DNA of 25,699 nucleotides from a virus. The DNA is taken from the IMG/VR virus record IMGVR_UViG_3300024520_000449, positions 1 through 25,699 of that record; one strand, written 5' to 3'. Below are positions 7,489 through 14,756 of the stretch, one piece after another (position 1 is the stretch's first letter; the number at the start of each line of letters is the position of its first letter). A program made the translations under genes and the position numbers. The notes beneath the pieces were generated by a model that was given only the letters and a program-made list of their open reading frames with translations, was not told where the DNA came from and searched no databases.

Positions 7489-7808
7489 GCAGCATCGTAC
7501 TTATCGGGACCCAGACGGGCACGGGCTCGACTGCGATCTTCGATATGTACGGCAAGGGCACGACGAACAACGCGAGTTTACTCATGGCCCGCGGGGCGGC
7601 TGCGGCCACGGGAAAGTTCGAGGTCAGCCACCAGGGCACGGACTCGACTGACGCACTCTGGGTCAGCTGCACCAAGGGCAACACGTCGTCACTGATCGAG
7701 GGCATAACGGCCGATTCGTCGCTGGTGATCGGTGGCTGCTGGCGGTTCGTTCGAGGCACAGTCACGGCAGGACTCGGAGCGTTTTCTTTTTACATTATCA
7801 GCCCATAG
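7485..7808 (+). CDS. Head-region small protein, paralogue 2 of a tandem pair
   Basis: A 107-residue relative of the upstream product. MSSIVLIGTQTGTGSTAIFD aligns with MNVIFLGQMVGATSTAVLD, GKGTTNNASLL with EKGSTNNAGFL, and VIGGCWRFVRG...YIISP with VIGGCHRFLRA...YLITP. ATG 7485 overlaps the previous stop (ATGA). The pair shows a tandem gene duplication followed by strong divergence, in the region where phages often place decoration or cement proteins. The function is unknown. The two could form a heteromer or occupy different capsid sites. Confidence 0.75.
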   Translation: MSSIVLIGTQTGTGSTAIFDMYGKGTTNNASLLMARGAAAATGKFEVSHQGTDSTDALWVSCTKGNTSSLIEGITADSSLVIGGCWRFVRGTVTAGLGAFSFYIISP

Positions 7809-7818
7809 GGGAGAGACA

Positions 7819-8310
7819 ATGGCACTTCTAGCAGCAGACGTACATATCCCGGTACTCGCCGGGAGTGGCGTCAAGCTCGGCATTCCAGCCGTCGGCGCGG
7901 ATACGTTCTTCGCCGGTGCGCTGATTGCCGGAGATCAAACCAACGGCAAATGTCAGGTAATGGGGAGCCCGGCGAGCACGGACGGCGACACTTTCCTCGG
8001 CATCTGCGCCAAGCAGAAAGTCGTGGCGGCGGCCGACGAACTCGTCGAGGTCTACATCTCCGGGATTTTCCTGATCCCGTTTACGGGTGCAGTCGTGACC
8101 GACGTAGGTCAAAGGCTGTTCATGGACCTGGATGTCGACACCGACAATCCGGGGGACACCTTGATCGAGGCCGAGATCACCGTCGCAGATGGAGATTTCT
8201 ACATCGGGAACGTCAAGGTGATCAGCGGAACCTCCGGGTGGGTAGAGATCCGCACGGGCCACATCGCCAAGGCTGTCGGCATCGACGAAGCCTTCACGCA
8301 CATCCTATAG
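7819..8310 (+). CDS. Capsid decoration/cement-like protein
   Basis: A 163-residue protein starting at ATG 7819 after a strong GGGGAGAG site; a longer frame upstream is a shadow. The sequence is beta-rich with repeated short hydrophobic strands, including PAVGADTFFAGALIAGDQ, DTFLGICAKQKV, and LVEVYISGIFLIPFTGAVVTDVGQRLFMD. This resembles the beta-barrel head decoration or DUF2190-like proteins encoded just before Mu-like major capsid genes. It most likely coats or stabilises the mature capsid. The assignment rests on gene order and sequence character, not on a diagnostic motif. Confidence 0.6.
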   Translation: MALLAADVHIPVLAGSGVKLGIPAVGADTFFAGALIAGDQTNGKCQVMGSPASTDGDTFLGICAKQKVVAAADELVEVYISGIFLIPFTGAVVTDVGQRLFMDLDVDTDNPGDTLIEAEITVADGDFYIGNVKVISGTSGWVEIRTGHIAKAVGIDEAFTHIL

Positions 8311-8322
8311 GGGGGGTGAAAA

Positions 8323-9264
8323 ATGCCACTGACGCATGGAACCGAACTCCTCCGCCGAACCGCACACCGATCGTTCTGGCAGTCGTTCGAGACGACTCCC
8401 GACCAGACGACCTCGATCACTTTCCGGGCAAGCTCCGATTCCGACCAGGAGACGTACCCGTTCCTGTCGGCCGCTCCCAGCCCGATCGAGATGGCAGGCT
8501 CGCGCACACACAAGGCGGTGCCCCAGATCAGCTACGCGATCAAGAATAAGAAGTGGGAGTCGACCGTCAACATCTCATACGAGATGCTCCGCTTCAACAA
8601 GATCGAACAGGTCGCAGCCCTGTCGGCCGAACTCGGGCAGAAGGCCAGGATCTACCCGGCCAACATCATCTCGGGTACGCTGATGAACAGCGGATCCTCG
8701 ACCGCGGGTCCGGATACGCAGAACTTTTACGACACCGACCACACCGACCCCGGCGCAGACTTCCAGACCAGCGGCGACAACGACAGGACGACCGCGATCG
8801 TCGCCGCGACTGCCCCGACCGATATCGAGTTCGCAGCGGCAGTCCGAGACGGAATCGACCAACTCATCGGGTTCAAGGACGGCCAGGGTGACCCGGTGTG
8901 GGTCGGCCCGAACACGATCTGGGAAGTCCACGTCCCGGCGGCCTACTACTCGGTAGCTCGCAGGGTCGAGACTGCCGACTCCCTGACCGGCCCGGTGGGC
9001 AACGACCTGCAAGGCCGTTTCACCACCATTTTCAACCCCTACATCGACGCGGCAGGAACGACGGCCGCGTTCTACATGCACAATCCTTCCGGTGTCCGCA
9101 AACCATTCGTGTTCCAGACGGCGACGCCGACCGAGTTCGACAACGGCATCGGCACCGACTTCAACAAGGAAACGAAGGACTCCTGGATCGGGACCTTCAT
9201 GTTCGGCAACGGTGGATATGGGGATTGGCGATACAGCCTGCTCCACACGTTCACCACGATCTAG
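8323..9264 (+). CDS. Major capsid protein, Mu gpT-like
   Basis: The 313-residue protein follows the Mu gpT major head subunit pattern. SFWQSFETTP lies near the N-terminus, with YPFLSAAPSPIEMAGSR around residues 46-62. The characteristic ISYAIKNKKWESTVNISYEM follows at 69-89. Later parts are WVGPNTIWEVHVPA and the C-terminal VFQTATPTEFDNG region. It should form the icosahedral shell with an HK97-like fold. ATG 8323 follows a GGGGGGG run at about eight-base spacing, a strong site suited to high expression. The gene is followed by a robust terminator-like hairpin. Confidence 0.88.
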   Translation: MPLTHGTELLRRTAHRSFWQSFETTPDQTTSITFRASSDSDQETYPFLSAAPSPIEMAGSRTHKAVPQISYAIKNKKWESTVNISYEMLRFNKIEQVAALSAELGQKARIYPANIISGTLMNSGSSTAGPDTQNFYDTDHTDPGADFQTSGDNDRTTAIVAATAPTDIEFAAAVRDGIDQLIGFKDGQGDPVWVGPNTIWEVHVPAAYYSVARRVETADSLTGPVGNDLQGRFTTIFNPYIDAAGTTAAFYMHNPSGVRKPFVFQTATPTEFDNGIGTDFNKETKDSWIGTFMFGNGGYGDWRYSLLHTFTTI

Positions 9265-9277
9265 TCCTCTTTCGTGA

Positions 9278-9317
9278 GGCCGGGGCGGTTCGCCAGTTTC
9301 CCGCCCCGGCCGCTTTT
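9278..9317 (+). terminator. Rho-independent terminator-like hairpin after the major capsid gene
   Basis: GGCCGGGGCGG (9278-9288) pairs perfectly with CCGCCCCGGCC (9301-9311), giving an 11-bp GC stem with a 12-base loop. GC and four T residues (9314-9317) follow. The T-run is short, so it may act as a partial terminator that lowers transcription of the connector and tail genes relative to the capsid, or as an mRNA-stabilising 3' end. It lies in the 65-base gap before the next gene. Confidence 0.75.
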
Positions 9318-9329
9318 GACGGAGACGCC

Positions 9330-9590
9330 ATGAAGATGATCTCAACGAAAGTCGACCTCGTTAGGAAGGGCGTCAAGTTCCCTGTCGGTAAGGCGGTGGA
9401 GTTGCCCGAGAACCCTGCCGAGTGGGCGCCAGGCGATACTCATTACCTCCGGGTCAACGGCTGCGTCGACGATGACACGTCCAAGCGAAAGGCCAAAATC
9501 ATCGTGGACGACGGGGACCCGATCGATGCCGCCGCCGCGCCGCCGAAACCGGCACGTGGCGTCAAGCGGAAGCGTAGGTTCGGCGCCTGA
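9330..9590 (+). CDS. Small head-tail junction region protein
   Basis: An 86-residue protein starting at ATG 9330 with CGGAG upstream; a long upstream extension of the frame is only a shadow of the capsid gene. The N-terminal half (KFPVGKAVELPENPAEWAPGDTHYL) looks like a small folded domain. The C-terminus is Ala/Pro-rich and ends in a strongly basic GVKRKRRFGA tail. It contains IIVDDGDPID, a ten-residue string that recurs in the secreted Cys-rich protein on the opposite strand near 24.7 kb. Small proteins here in Mu-like phages are poorly characterised, and no function is assigned. The stop is followed by C and the next ATG (TGACATG). Confidence 0.65.
   Translation: MKMISTKVDLVRKGVKFPVGKAVELPENPAEWAPGDTHYLRVNGCVDDDTSKRKAKIIVDDGDPIDAAAAPPKPARGVKRKRRFGA
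9498..9517 (+). repeat. 20-base inverted match, copy 1 (encodes IIVDDGD)
   Basis: These 20 bases in the small head gene are identical to the reverse complement of 24696-24715. Around them both genes encode IIVDDGDPID in the same reading frame, with synonymous differences just downstream. Confidence 0.85.
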
Positions 9591-9591
9591 C

Positions 9592-10137
9592 ATGGCAGCG
9601 GGTGACATCAGCCTTGCGTACTGTGCCGAGACCGAAGTCGAGGCGTACACGCAACAGGCGCACACAGCGACATCGCAGCCGACCTCGACCGAGGTTGCGA
9701 CGTTTGCGACAGGACGCAGCGCCACGGTCCTTGGATGGATCCGCGACGAGATCGGCGACGACTCCGATACCTACCCGATCGGCTACCCCAACGCGGGCGT
9801 CACCGGGATCGACGTCACCGCGGCAGCGGGCCAGCATCTCGACCTGGCAGTAAGACAGGCGTCGGCGAAGGGCGCCGCAGTGGACGCAATGGAATCGTCC
9901 ATGGCCGGGCAGGAGCCGTCTGCCTCCGACCGGGTCGAGCGGTTGCGGATCGAGTTCGATGGCGAGACCGAGGAGCAGATGTCGCAGCTCGAGAAGTCGG
10001 TGCGGCTGGCCGCCCGAGCATTCGCCGGCCAAGACGCCGACAGGACCGAAACGCACCTGACATCCGAGATGACCCCGGCCACGGTGACGACACGCCAGGA
10101 GACCGGTTTACTCGTGACCGACGAGACTGAATGGTGA
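9592..10137 (+). CDS. Head-completion protein, possible Mu gp36/DUF1320-like
   Basis: A 181-residue protein beginning at ATG 9592, one base after the previous stop. An upstream in-frame extension to 9472 is out-of-frame shadow. The N-terminal segment (AYCAETEVEAYTQQAHTATS...TEVATFATGRSATVLGWIRDE) fits the helical head-tail connector type found after the major capsid in Mu-like and HK97-like phages. A central region (LDLAVRQASAKGAAVDAMESSM) and acidic helices follow. It probably seals the portal vertex after packaging. The family call depends strongly on gene order. It overlaps the following gene. Confidence 0.55.
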   Translation: MAAGDISLAYCAETEVEAYTQQAHTATSQPTSTEVATFATGRSATVLGWIRDEIGDDSDTYPIGYPNAGVTGIDVTAAAGQHLDLAVRQASAKGAAVDAMESSMAGQEPSASDRVERLRIEFDGETEEQMSQLEKSVRLAARAFAGQDADRTETHLTSEMTPATVTTRQETGLLVTDETEW

Positions 10138-10664
10138 GAATCGAAGCCAAAGTCAACCCGCGTATCAAGAGCCTCGGCGATCTCGCCAAGTGGACGCCGC
10201 CAGAGCTGCGGACGGTGCGCGACAGGATCGACGCGCAGTTCCGTACGAACGAGCGTCGGCTGTTTGCTTCTGAGGGTGCGTCGGGCGGTGGCCGGTGGCT
10301 CCCGAACAAGGAACCCTACCGGACGTTCAAGCGCAAGCGCGGCAAGCGTAAGGTGATGCAGTTCGATGGCGATCTCCGCAAAGGGCTGACGCAGAAGGGA
10401 CACCGGGACCACGTGGCGACGTTCGGGAACACTCCCAAGCGTGGCCCATTCGTGAGGGTCGGGACACGCAACGTAGTCGCAGCATTCCATGCCCCGGCGA
10501 TCAATAACCCGCTGCGAAACAAGTCGCTCCCCGTCCGTGACCCGCTCCAGATGACTCACGCCCAGGAGCGGACGCTCGTCGGCGTCTGGGCCGAGTACAT
10601 GATAAAGACCAAGCTGCCGAGGATCTTTCGGGTCCTCCAGGCGTCGGCGCCGTCGAGGGGTTGA
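10131..10664 (+). CDS. Phage virion morphogenesis protein, Mu gpG-like (tail completion)
   Basis: The 177-residue product has features of the Mu gpG/P2 gpS virion-morphogenesis family. A charged N-terminal helix region is followed by FASEGASGGGRWLPNKEPYRTFKRKRGKRKVMQFDGDLRKGLTQ, equivalent to the usual EG...G.W..L...T...K......L..TG.L..SLT pattern. A VATFGNTPKRGPFVRVGTR segment comes after it. Members act at the head-tail joining or tail-completion step. The start is ATG 10131 (GTG 10134 is possible), overlapping the upstream gene by seven bases. The C-terminal part (LVGVWAEYMIKTKLPRIFRVL) is a longer helix. Confidence 0.7.
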   Translation: MVRIEAKVNPRIKSLGDLAKWTPPELRTVRDRIDAQFRTNERRLFASEGASGGGRWLPNKEPYRTFKRKRGKRKVMQFDGDLRKGLTQKGHRDHVATFGNTPKRGPFVRVGTRNVVAAFHAPAINNPLRNKSLPVRDPLQMTHAQERTLVGVWAEYMIKTKLPRIFRVLQASAPSRG

Positions 10665-10665
10665 T

Positions 10666-11214
10666 GTGGCGAGGATCCAACTCGGCGAGTACTTCATCGG
10701 CCAGCTCGTTACGTTCTTCACGTCGACCTTGCCGACCGAGCTCGCAGCCATCGACACGGACGCGGCCGATGGGGTCATCCTTGCCGAGCCCGCCGCGGCC
10801 AACATCTACGGATACGAGAAGCTGGAAATCTCTGGCGGGACGAAGGACACGACGGTCGACACCGAGTACCCGGTCCACCTGGAGATATTCGAGGGCGATC
10901 TCGTGTTTACACACAGAGACTCGGACCAATCATCGGGTCGGCTCACGTATGAAGCTGAGGTTCAAATCAGGCTTACATGGTTCAACTCGCGCGGGGACAC
11001 GAAGCCGAACGTCGAGCTACGGCGCCGCCGGTACTCGGCCGGGCTGGTTAACGTGCTGAGCAAGAACCCTATACTCGGGCTGCCGACGACGCAGCCGATC
11101 CTAGGTGTCCACCCGACCGGGATACTGTACGATAGGGATCTCGACCAGGGCGGGATGCTCAAGCAGCGCATTACGATGACCGCCCAGGCCAAGGTGGAGG
11201 AAGTCCAGCCATGA
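10666..11214 (+). CDS. Tail terminator/connector-like protein
   Basis: A 182-residue protein starting at GTG 10666, with GAGGGG about eight bases upstream and one base after the previous stop. The sequence mixes an N-terminal helix (GEYFIGQLVTFFTSTLPTEL) with beta strands that carry YPVHLEIFEGDLVF and VQIRLTWFNSRGD. That composition and its place between the morphogenesis protein and the tail-tube gene match tail terminator or tail-completion proteins. No diagnostic motif was seen, so the call is positional. The stop overlaps the next small gene (ATGA). Confidence 0.5.
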   Translation: MARIQLGEYFIGQLVTFFTSTLPTELAAIDTDAADGVILAEPAAANIYGYEKLEISGGTKDTTVDTEYPVHLEIFEGDLVFTHRDSDQSSGRLTYEAEVQIRLTWFNSRGDTKPNVELRRRRYSAGLVNVLSKNPILGLPTTQPILGVHPTGILYDRDLDQGGMLKQRITMTAQAKVEEVQP

Positions 11215-11324
11215 CTCAAGGCGTCTGGATCGTGAAGGACGGAAAGCGCGTGGCCGGGACGCAAGAGAAGTCCGGGGCGCCGCCGAAGGCCAAGCCGAAA
11301 CCCACCAAAAAGACGACGGAGTAG
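11211..11324 (+). CDS. 37-residue Lys/Pro-rich small protein
   Basis: This tiny gene has an ATG that overlaps the preceding stop (ATGA) and a GGAGG ribosome binding site nine bases upstream. It stops three bases before the tail-tube start. The product begins MTQGVWIVKDGKRVAG and continues into a Pro/Lys/Thr-rich, disordered tail. The coupling signals and gapless placement argue that it is translated. Its character resembles the small basic-tailed gene at 9330, but no function is known. Confidence 0.65.
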   Translation: MTQGVWIVKDGKRVAGTQEKSGAPPKAKPKPTKKTTE

Positions 11325-11327
11325 GCC

Positions 11328-12323
11328 ATGGCACAATCGCAACTGTACTTCAAACGCGCTCAGATTTCGTGTCTCCCCGAGGTCACGGTGGATACACAAG
11401 TCACCCCGCCGACCATCGCGTCTCTGTTCCTGGCCCGAGATATCACCGTCACATTCGACGGCGGCAACTTCGACCCGAACTATCATATGGGCTCGGTCCT
11501 GAATGACGAGGAGACCCCCGGCCCGCTGTCGATGACGATGTCATACGAAGTCGACGTCAAGGGCTCGGGGGACGCGGGAGACGTGGCCGTAGAACTGGAC
11601 GACGTGTGGAAGTCGTGCGGCCTTTCGGTGACGGCTGCGGTGGGTGTCTCTCACACCTACCGCCGCGTGTCGACCTTTGCCGCTGCGGGGGGCGACCCCG
11701 CACAATCCTACTCGTTCGCCCTGCTGCTCGACGGGAACGAGATCGCCATGCGCGGCTGCTTCTCGAATCCCGAGTTCACGTTCGCCCAGGCCGACGTCTG
11801 CAAGGCGCGCATCACCACCATGGGAGCGCCGCCGGCCTCGACCACGATCTACACGACACAGGCGCTACTCGTCTCGGCCTACCAGACGACCAGGGCCATC
11901 GCTTTCAGGGGCGCGACGTGTTCGCTGTTCGGCGTGACGCCTGTCGGTATCACGAACTTCAGCCTGAACCTGAACAACAACCTACAGATGGGGCCCGACG
12001 TCAACGAGCCGGACGGGTTCTACGGGGCGCGCATCGTGCCCGGCGGCAGACCTACGGGTACACTCGAAGCGGAGTTCCCGGCCTTCGCTACGAAGGACTG
12101 GATCGAGCACCAGAGGCTCGGCACGAGCGGCGCGGTCACAACGGGCGCAGTCGGTGCCACGGACAACGCGGTCAATATCGACATGAACGAGTGCCAGTTG
12201 CGGCCCATCTCACTGACCAACCGGAACGACATCGCAGCGGCGACGTACAACTTTGCTGGTGGCTCTGTGTCGACCTCACTCGAAAACACGGCAGGCGACG
12301 ACTTCGAGATGACTTTCACGTAG
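11328..12323 (+). CDS. Major tail tube protein
   Basis: A 331-residue, beta-rich, Gly/Thr/Ala-rich protein located directly before the tail chaperone genes and tape measure, the canonical place for a siphovirus major tail protein. It has an N-terminal strand region (QLYFKRAQISCLPEVTVD), LARDITVTFDGGNF, then internal repeats of tube-like strands and a second half beginning near ITNFSLNLNNNLQMGPDVN. The length would allow a tube domain plus an additional Ig-like or repeated domain. ATG 11328 has a GGAG-containing stretch nearby. No sheath gene follows, which supports a non-contractile tail. Confidence 0.75.
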   Translation: MAQSQLYFKRAQISCLPEVTVDTQVTPPTIASLFLARDITVTFDGGNFDPNYHMGSVLNDEETPGPLSMTMSYEVDVKGSGDAGDVAVELDDVWKSCGLSVTAAVGVSHTYRRVSTFAAAGGDPAQSYSFALLLDGNEIAMRGCFSNPEFTFAQADVCKARITTMGAPPASTTIYTTQALLVSAYQTTRAIAFRGATCSLFGVTPVGITNFSLNLNNNLQMGPDVNEPDGFYGARIVPGGRPTGTLEAEFPAFATKDWIEHQRLGTSGAVTTGAVGATDNAVNIDMNECQLRPISLTNRNDIAAATYNFAGGSVSTSLENTAGDDFEMTFT

Positions 12324-12331
12324 GGGGATTT

Positions 12332-12661
12332 GTGCAGCTTCAGACCATCGCAGAACTCAGCCGACCGATCTGGATCGAGGTCCCGGAGGACGAGGACGGG
12401 ACGCTACGGCTCCAGATCGTACCGGCCGGCATCGACTCGTTCAACACGTTCCTTTACGGTGAGAACGAGCGTCGGCTGATCTGTCAAGAATTCTTCGTGG
12501 ACTTCGATGGGTACTCGGACGGCGACCGGCCGGTCAAGAATACCCTCGAAGCTCGGATGCAGCTTCTACGCTGGCCGCCGGTACGCAAGGCGCTGAACCA
12601 ACAGGTCAACGTCATAGCGTCGAGGCAAAACCAGGGGGAAGCCGTCGCCGTCTCCGCCTAG
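12332..12661 (+). CDS. Tail assembly chaperone, upstream frame (lambda G-like position)
   Basis: A 109-residue protein starting at GTG 12332 after a TAGGGGG site; the longer frame upstream is a shadow of the tube gene. It opens with LQTIAELSRPIWIEVPEDED and is followed by an alpha/beta region ending in helices (LLRWPPVRKALNQQVN). It lies between tail tube and tape measure, as G does in lambda. Near its 3' end, CAG GGG GAA offers a -1 slip into a second open frame. Slippage would yield a G-T-like fusion of about 260 residues. The chaperone role, coating the tape measure during tail assembly, is inferred from gene order. Confidence 0.7.
   Translation: MQLQTIAELSRPIWIEVPEDEDGTLRLQIVPAGIDSFNTFLYGENERRLICQEFFVDFDGYSDGDRPVKNTLEARMQLLRWPPVRKALNQQVNVIASRQNQGEAVAVSA
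12632..12640 (+). other. Candidate -1 programmed frameshift site in the tail chaperone
   Basis: The sequence CAGGGGGAA, read as CAG GGG GAA in the upstream frame, has five consecutive G residues (12634-12638). A glycyl-tRNA on GGG can slip back one base onto an identical GGG. The -1 frame is open through this point and continues to 13113. It is a weaker slippery motif than lambda GGGAAAG. The next gene's own GTG start has no clear ribosome binding site, which favours expression by slippage. Confidence 0.5.
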
Positions 12662-12672
12662 CGGCGTATGCC

Positions 12673-13113
12673 GTGCCGTTCCTGAACGGCAAGCCTGAGC
12701 ACTTCTGCGGCGAGAGTCGGCGACCGTGCATCCCGCCCATGCTCTGCAATCTGTGTCTCGCCAATCAAGCCTTGGAACCCGACGATTGGACAATCGTCAA
12801 CTTCTATCGTCGGGTCTCCGGGGAGTACGTCAATCAGACGCCGATGGGCTGCGGCGAGGGCAAGCCCCCTGTCCTGTCGTTTTCGCTCGCCGGGTGCCTC
12901 GCTGCTTTGCGGATCTACGACTACCCGAAAAGGGCCTGGCCGATCCTGGTGGACGGAGCCGTTTTGCTGCACGGACTCTACCGCGATCAATCTGAAGTAG
13001 ACTGGCACTCGGAGGCTGGGAAGCCGCTACGGGAGATCGGGCTAGACGATGTCCGAAGCCCGTCGCGGTCCGAGTGTGTCTTACCGGCCGGCCTGGTCGA
13101 CCTGGAGGTCTGA
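12673..13113 (+). CDS. Tail assembly chaperone, downstream frame (lambda T-like position)
   Basis: This frame is in the -1 phase relative to the preceding chaperone and stays open well upstream of its first start codon (GTG 12673), so it may be expressed mainly as a frameshift extension. The 146-residue stretch contains a cysteine cluster, HFCGESRRPCIPPMLCNLC, which could bind zinc. A helical part (RAWPILVDGAVLLHGLYRDQSEVDW) follows. It ends exactly at the tape-measure start (TGATG). Gene order gives the assignment; the cysteine cluster is an added feature that I cannot match to a characterised chaperone. Confidence 0.65.
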   Translation: MPFLNGKPEHFCGESRRPCIPPMLCNLCLANQALEPDDWTIVNFYRRVSGEYVNQTPMGCGEGKPPVLSFSLAGCLAALRIYDYPKRAWPILVDGAVLLHGLYRDQSEVDWHSEAGKPLREIGLDDVRSPSRSECVLPAGLVDLEV

Positions 13114-14756
13114 TGGCCCAACGAAGCGAAGTCCTCGCGCTGCTGGTCAAGGCTGAGACCGCCCAGGCGAAGCGGGACATGAACCGCATGTCCGACAGCG
13201 TAGAGGACGCAGGGAAGACTTCCGAGGACGCGGGCGCCAAGATGTTCGCGGCGTTCACCAAGGTGGGCACCGTCATTACTGCCGGGACTGCTGCTGCCGC
13301 TGCGTTCATCTTTGCGATGGACCAGTTCGCCGAGCGGGCGAGCCGCGTTACAAACCTGTCAACTGCCTTTGGTACGCTCGGCGCTCGGGTCAATGCCACG
13401 GCCGATTTCCTGCCTAAACTCCAGGCGGCGACGCTCGGTCAGGTCAACGCACTGGACCTGATGCAGCTCGCCAATAACGCCGTCATCCTCGGCGTAGCGA
13501 AAACAGAAGACCAGTTCGCGGAACTTGCCGAGGTCGCTACGGCACTCGGCCGGGCGGTCGGGCTCGGTCCGACACAGGCCCTTGAATCACTGACCACGGG
13601 TATCGGGCGCCAGTCTCGAATGATGCTCGATAACCTCGGGATCATCGTCGACGTCGACCAGGCTTACAGAGACTACGCCACGTCCATCGGAGTCGCAGTC
13701 GGCGAGTTGGACGAACTCCAGCGTAAGCAGGCTTTTGCTAACTCCGCCATGGAGCAAGCGAAGGCGGCAGCCGAGGGGTTGGAGCCTGTCGTGGGTACGG
13801 CGGCCGAGGACTGGAGAGCCTGGCGGATCGAAGTCGACAACGCGACGAACGCGCTGCTGAACTTCATCAACACGAACGTGCGAATCGGACGCATCGGAAA
13901 CTTCGTCTTTCCGATCTTCGGTTCGCAGACGAACATCCAGCGAGGGCTCGCACGCTTCGATAGGTTGCAGAACGATCCAGAGTTCGCTCGGCTAGAGAGG
14001 TTGATCCTGGAGGCAGAGGGCAAGATACAGGCTGCCGAGTTCAGGATCGAGACACTCCAGAGGTTCGTTCCGGGGACGCGGCGCACGTTCCTACCGGATG
14101 GTAGTTTCAACACGGAGCCAATCGACGAGTCGCGCGGTGGTCTTGCCCGCGGGGTATCGCAGGACGACCCGACCCTGATCGACCTCGACGCCACGCAAGA
14201 GAACTTCGACGCCTACGTGAATCAGGCCAAGCAGGCGGCAGGCGACAGGGCCGATGCCGAGTTCGACGCCTCGGCCGAGAGGATCGCAATCGAGACGCGA
14301 GAAGCCAACAGCCGACGAGCGATCAACTCGGCGTTGACCCTCCAGCTGATCGGCAATATCGGGATCCTGTTCGGTCAGTCGAAGCTCGCCGCGATAGCCA
14401 TGGCGATCATCAACACCCGCGAGGGTGTGACCAAGGCAATCGCGCGCACGGGACACTTCGGCGTTCAGGCTGCGCTCGCCCTAGCGGCGGGGCTGGCCCA
14501 GGTCGCCGCGATCCAGCGAACGGACATCGGGTCAAGCGGTGGAGGTGGTGGTTCGTTCTCCAGCGGTGGAGCTGCGGCGTCGCTAGGCGGGGGGCTGTCA
14601 TCGTCGCCCCCGGGCGGCGCCCTCGCACCCGTCGAGGTCCGAGTATTCATCGAGGGCCAGGGGTTCATCCAGGACCCGACGTCGTTCGCGCGACAGATGG
14701 CGGATGAGATCGGCCGCGAGCTCGGGCGGGCTGGCGTGTCGCTGGTCGGTGTCTAG
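13113..14756 (+). CDS. Tape measure protein
   Basis: A 547-residue protein starting at ATG 13113, with GGAGG four bases upstream and overlapping the previous stop. It has an N-terminal helical region (LALLVKAETAQAKRDMNRMSDSVEDAG). A hydrophobic segment covers residues about 50-68 (GTVITAGTAAAAAFIFAM), and helical alanine-rich stretches follow. Hydrophobic segments recur near the C-terminus (IGNIGILFGQSKLAAIAMAII and GVQAALALAAGLAQVAAIQ), then a Gly/Ser-rich linker and a short final domain. This layout is typical of tape measures, which set tail length and are ejected with DNA. It is short for the family and implies a short tail, of the order of 80 nm by the usual length rule. Confidence 0.85.
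   Translation: MAQRSEVLALLVKAETAQAKRDMNRMSDSVEDAGKTSEDAGAKMFAAFTKVGTVITAGTAAAAAFIFAMDQFAERASRVTNLSTAFGTLGARVNATADFLPKLQAATLGQVNALDLMQLANNAVILGVAKTEDQFAELAEVATALGRAVGLGPTQALESLTTGIGRQSRMMLDNLGIIVDVDQAYRDYATSIGVAVGELDELQRKQAFANSAMEQAKAAAEGLEPVVGTAAEDWRAWRIEVDNATNALLNFINTNVRIGRIGNFVFPIFGSQTNIQRGLARFDRLQNDPEFARLERLILEAEGKIQAAEFRIETLQRFVPGTRRTFLPDGSFNTEPIDESRGGLARGVSQDDPTLIDLDATQENFDAYVNQAKQAAGDRADAEFDASAERIAIETREANSRRAINSALTLQLIGNIGILFGQSKLAAIAMAIINTREGVTKAIARTGHFGVQAALALAAGLAQVAAIQRTDIGSSGGGGGSFSSGGAAASLGGGLSSSPPGGALAPVEVRVFIEGQGFIQDPTSFARQMADEIGRELGRAGVSLVGV

Noticed and set aside
9783-10805. 340-residue open frame on the - strand
   Set aside because: It lies antisense to well-supported head-completion and morphogenesis genes and has no family-like residues; long antisense frames are expected at this GC content.
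14530-14620. GGT/GGA-rich repeat in the tape measure gene
   Set aside because: It simply encodes the Gly/Ser-rich linker of the tape measure and shows no regular DNA repeat unit.
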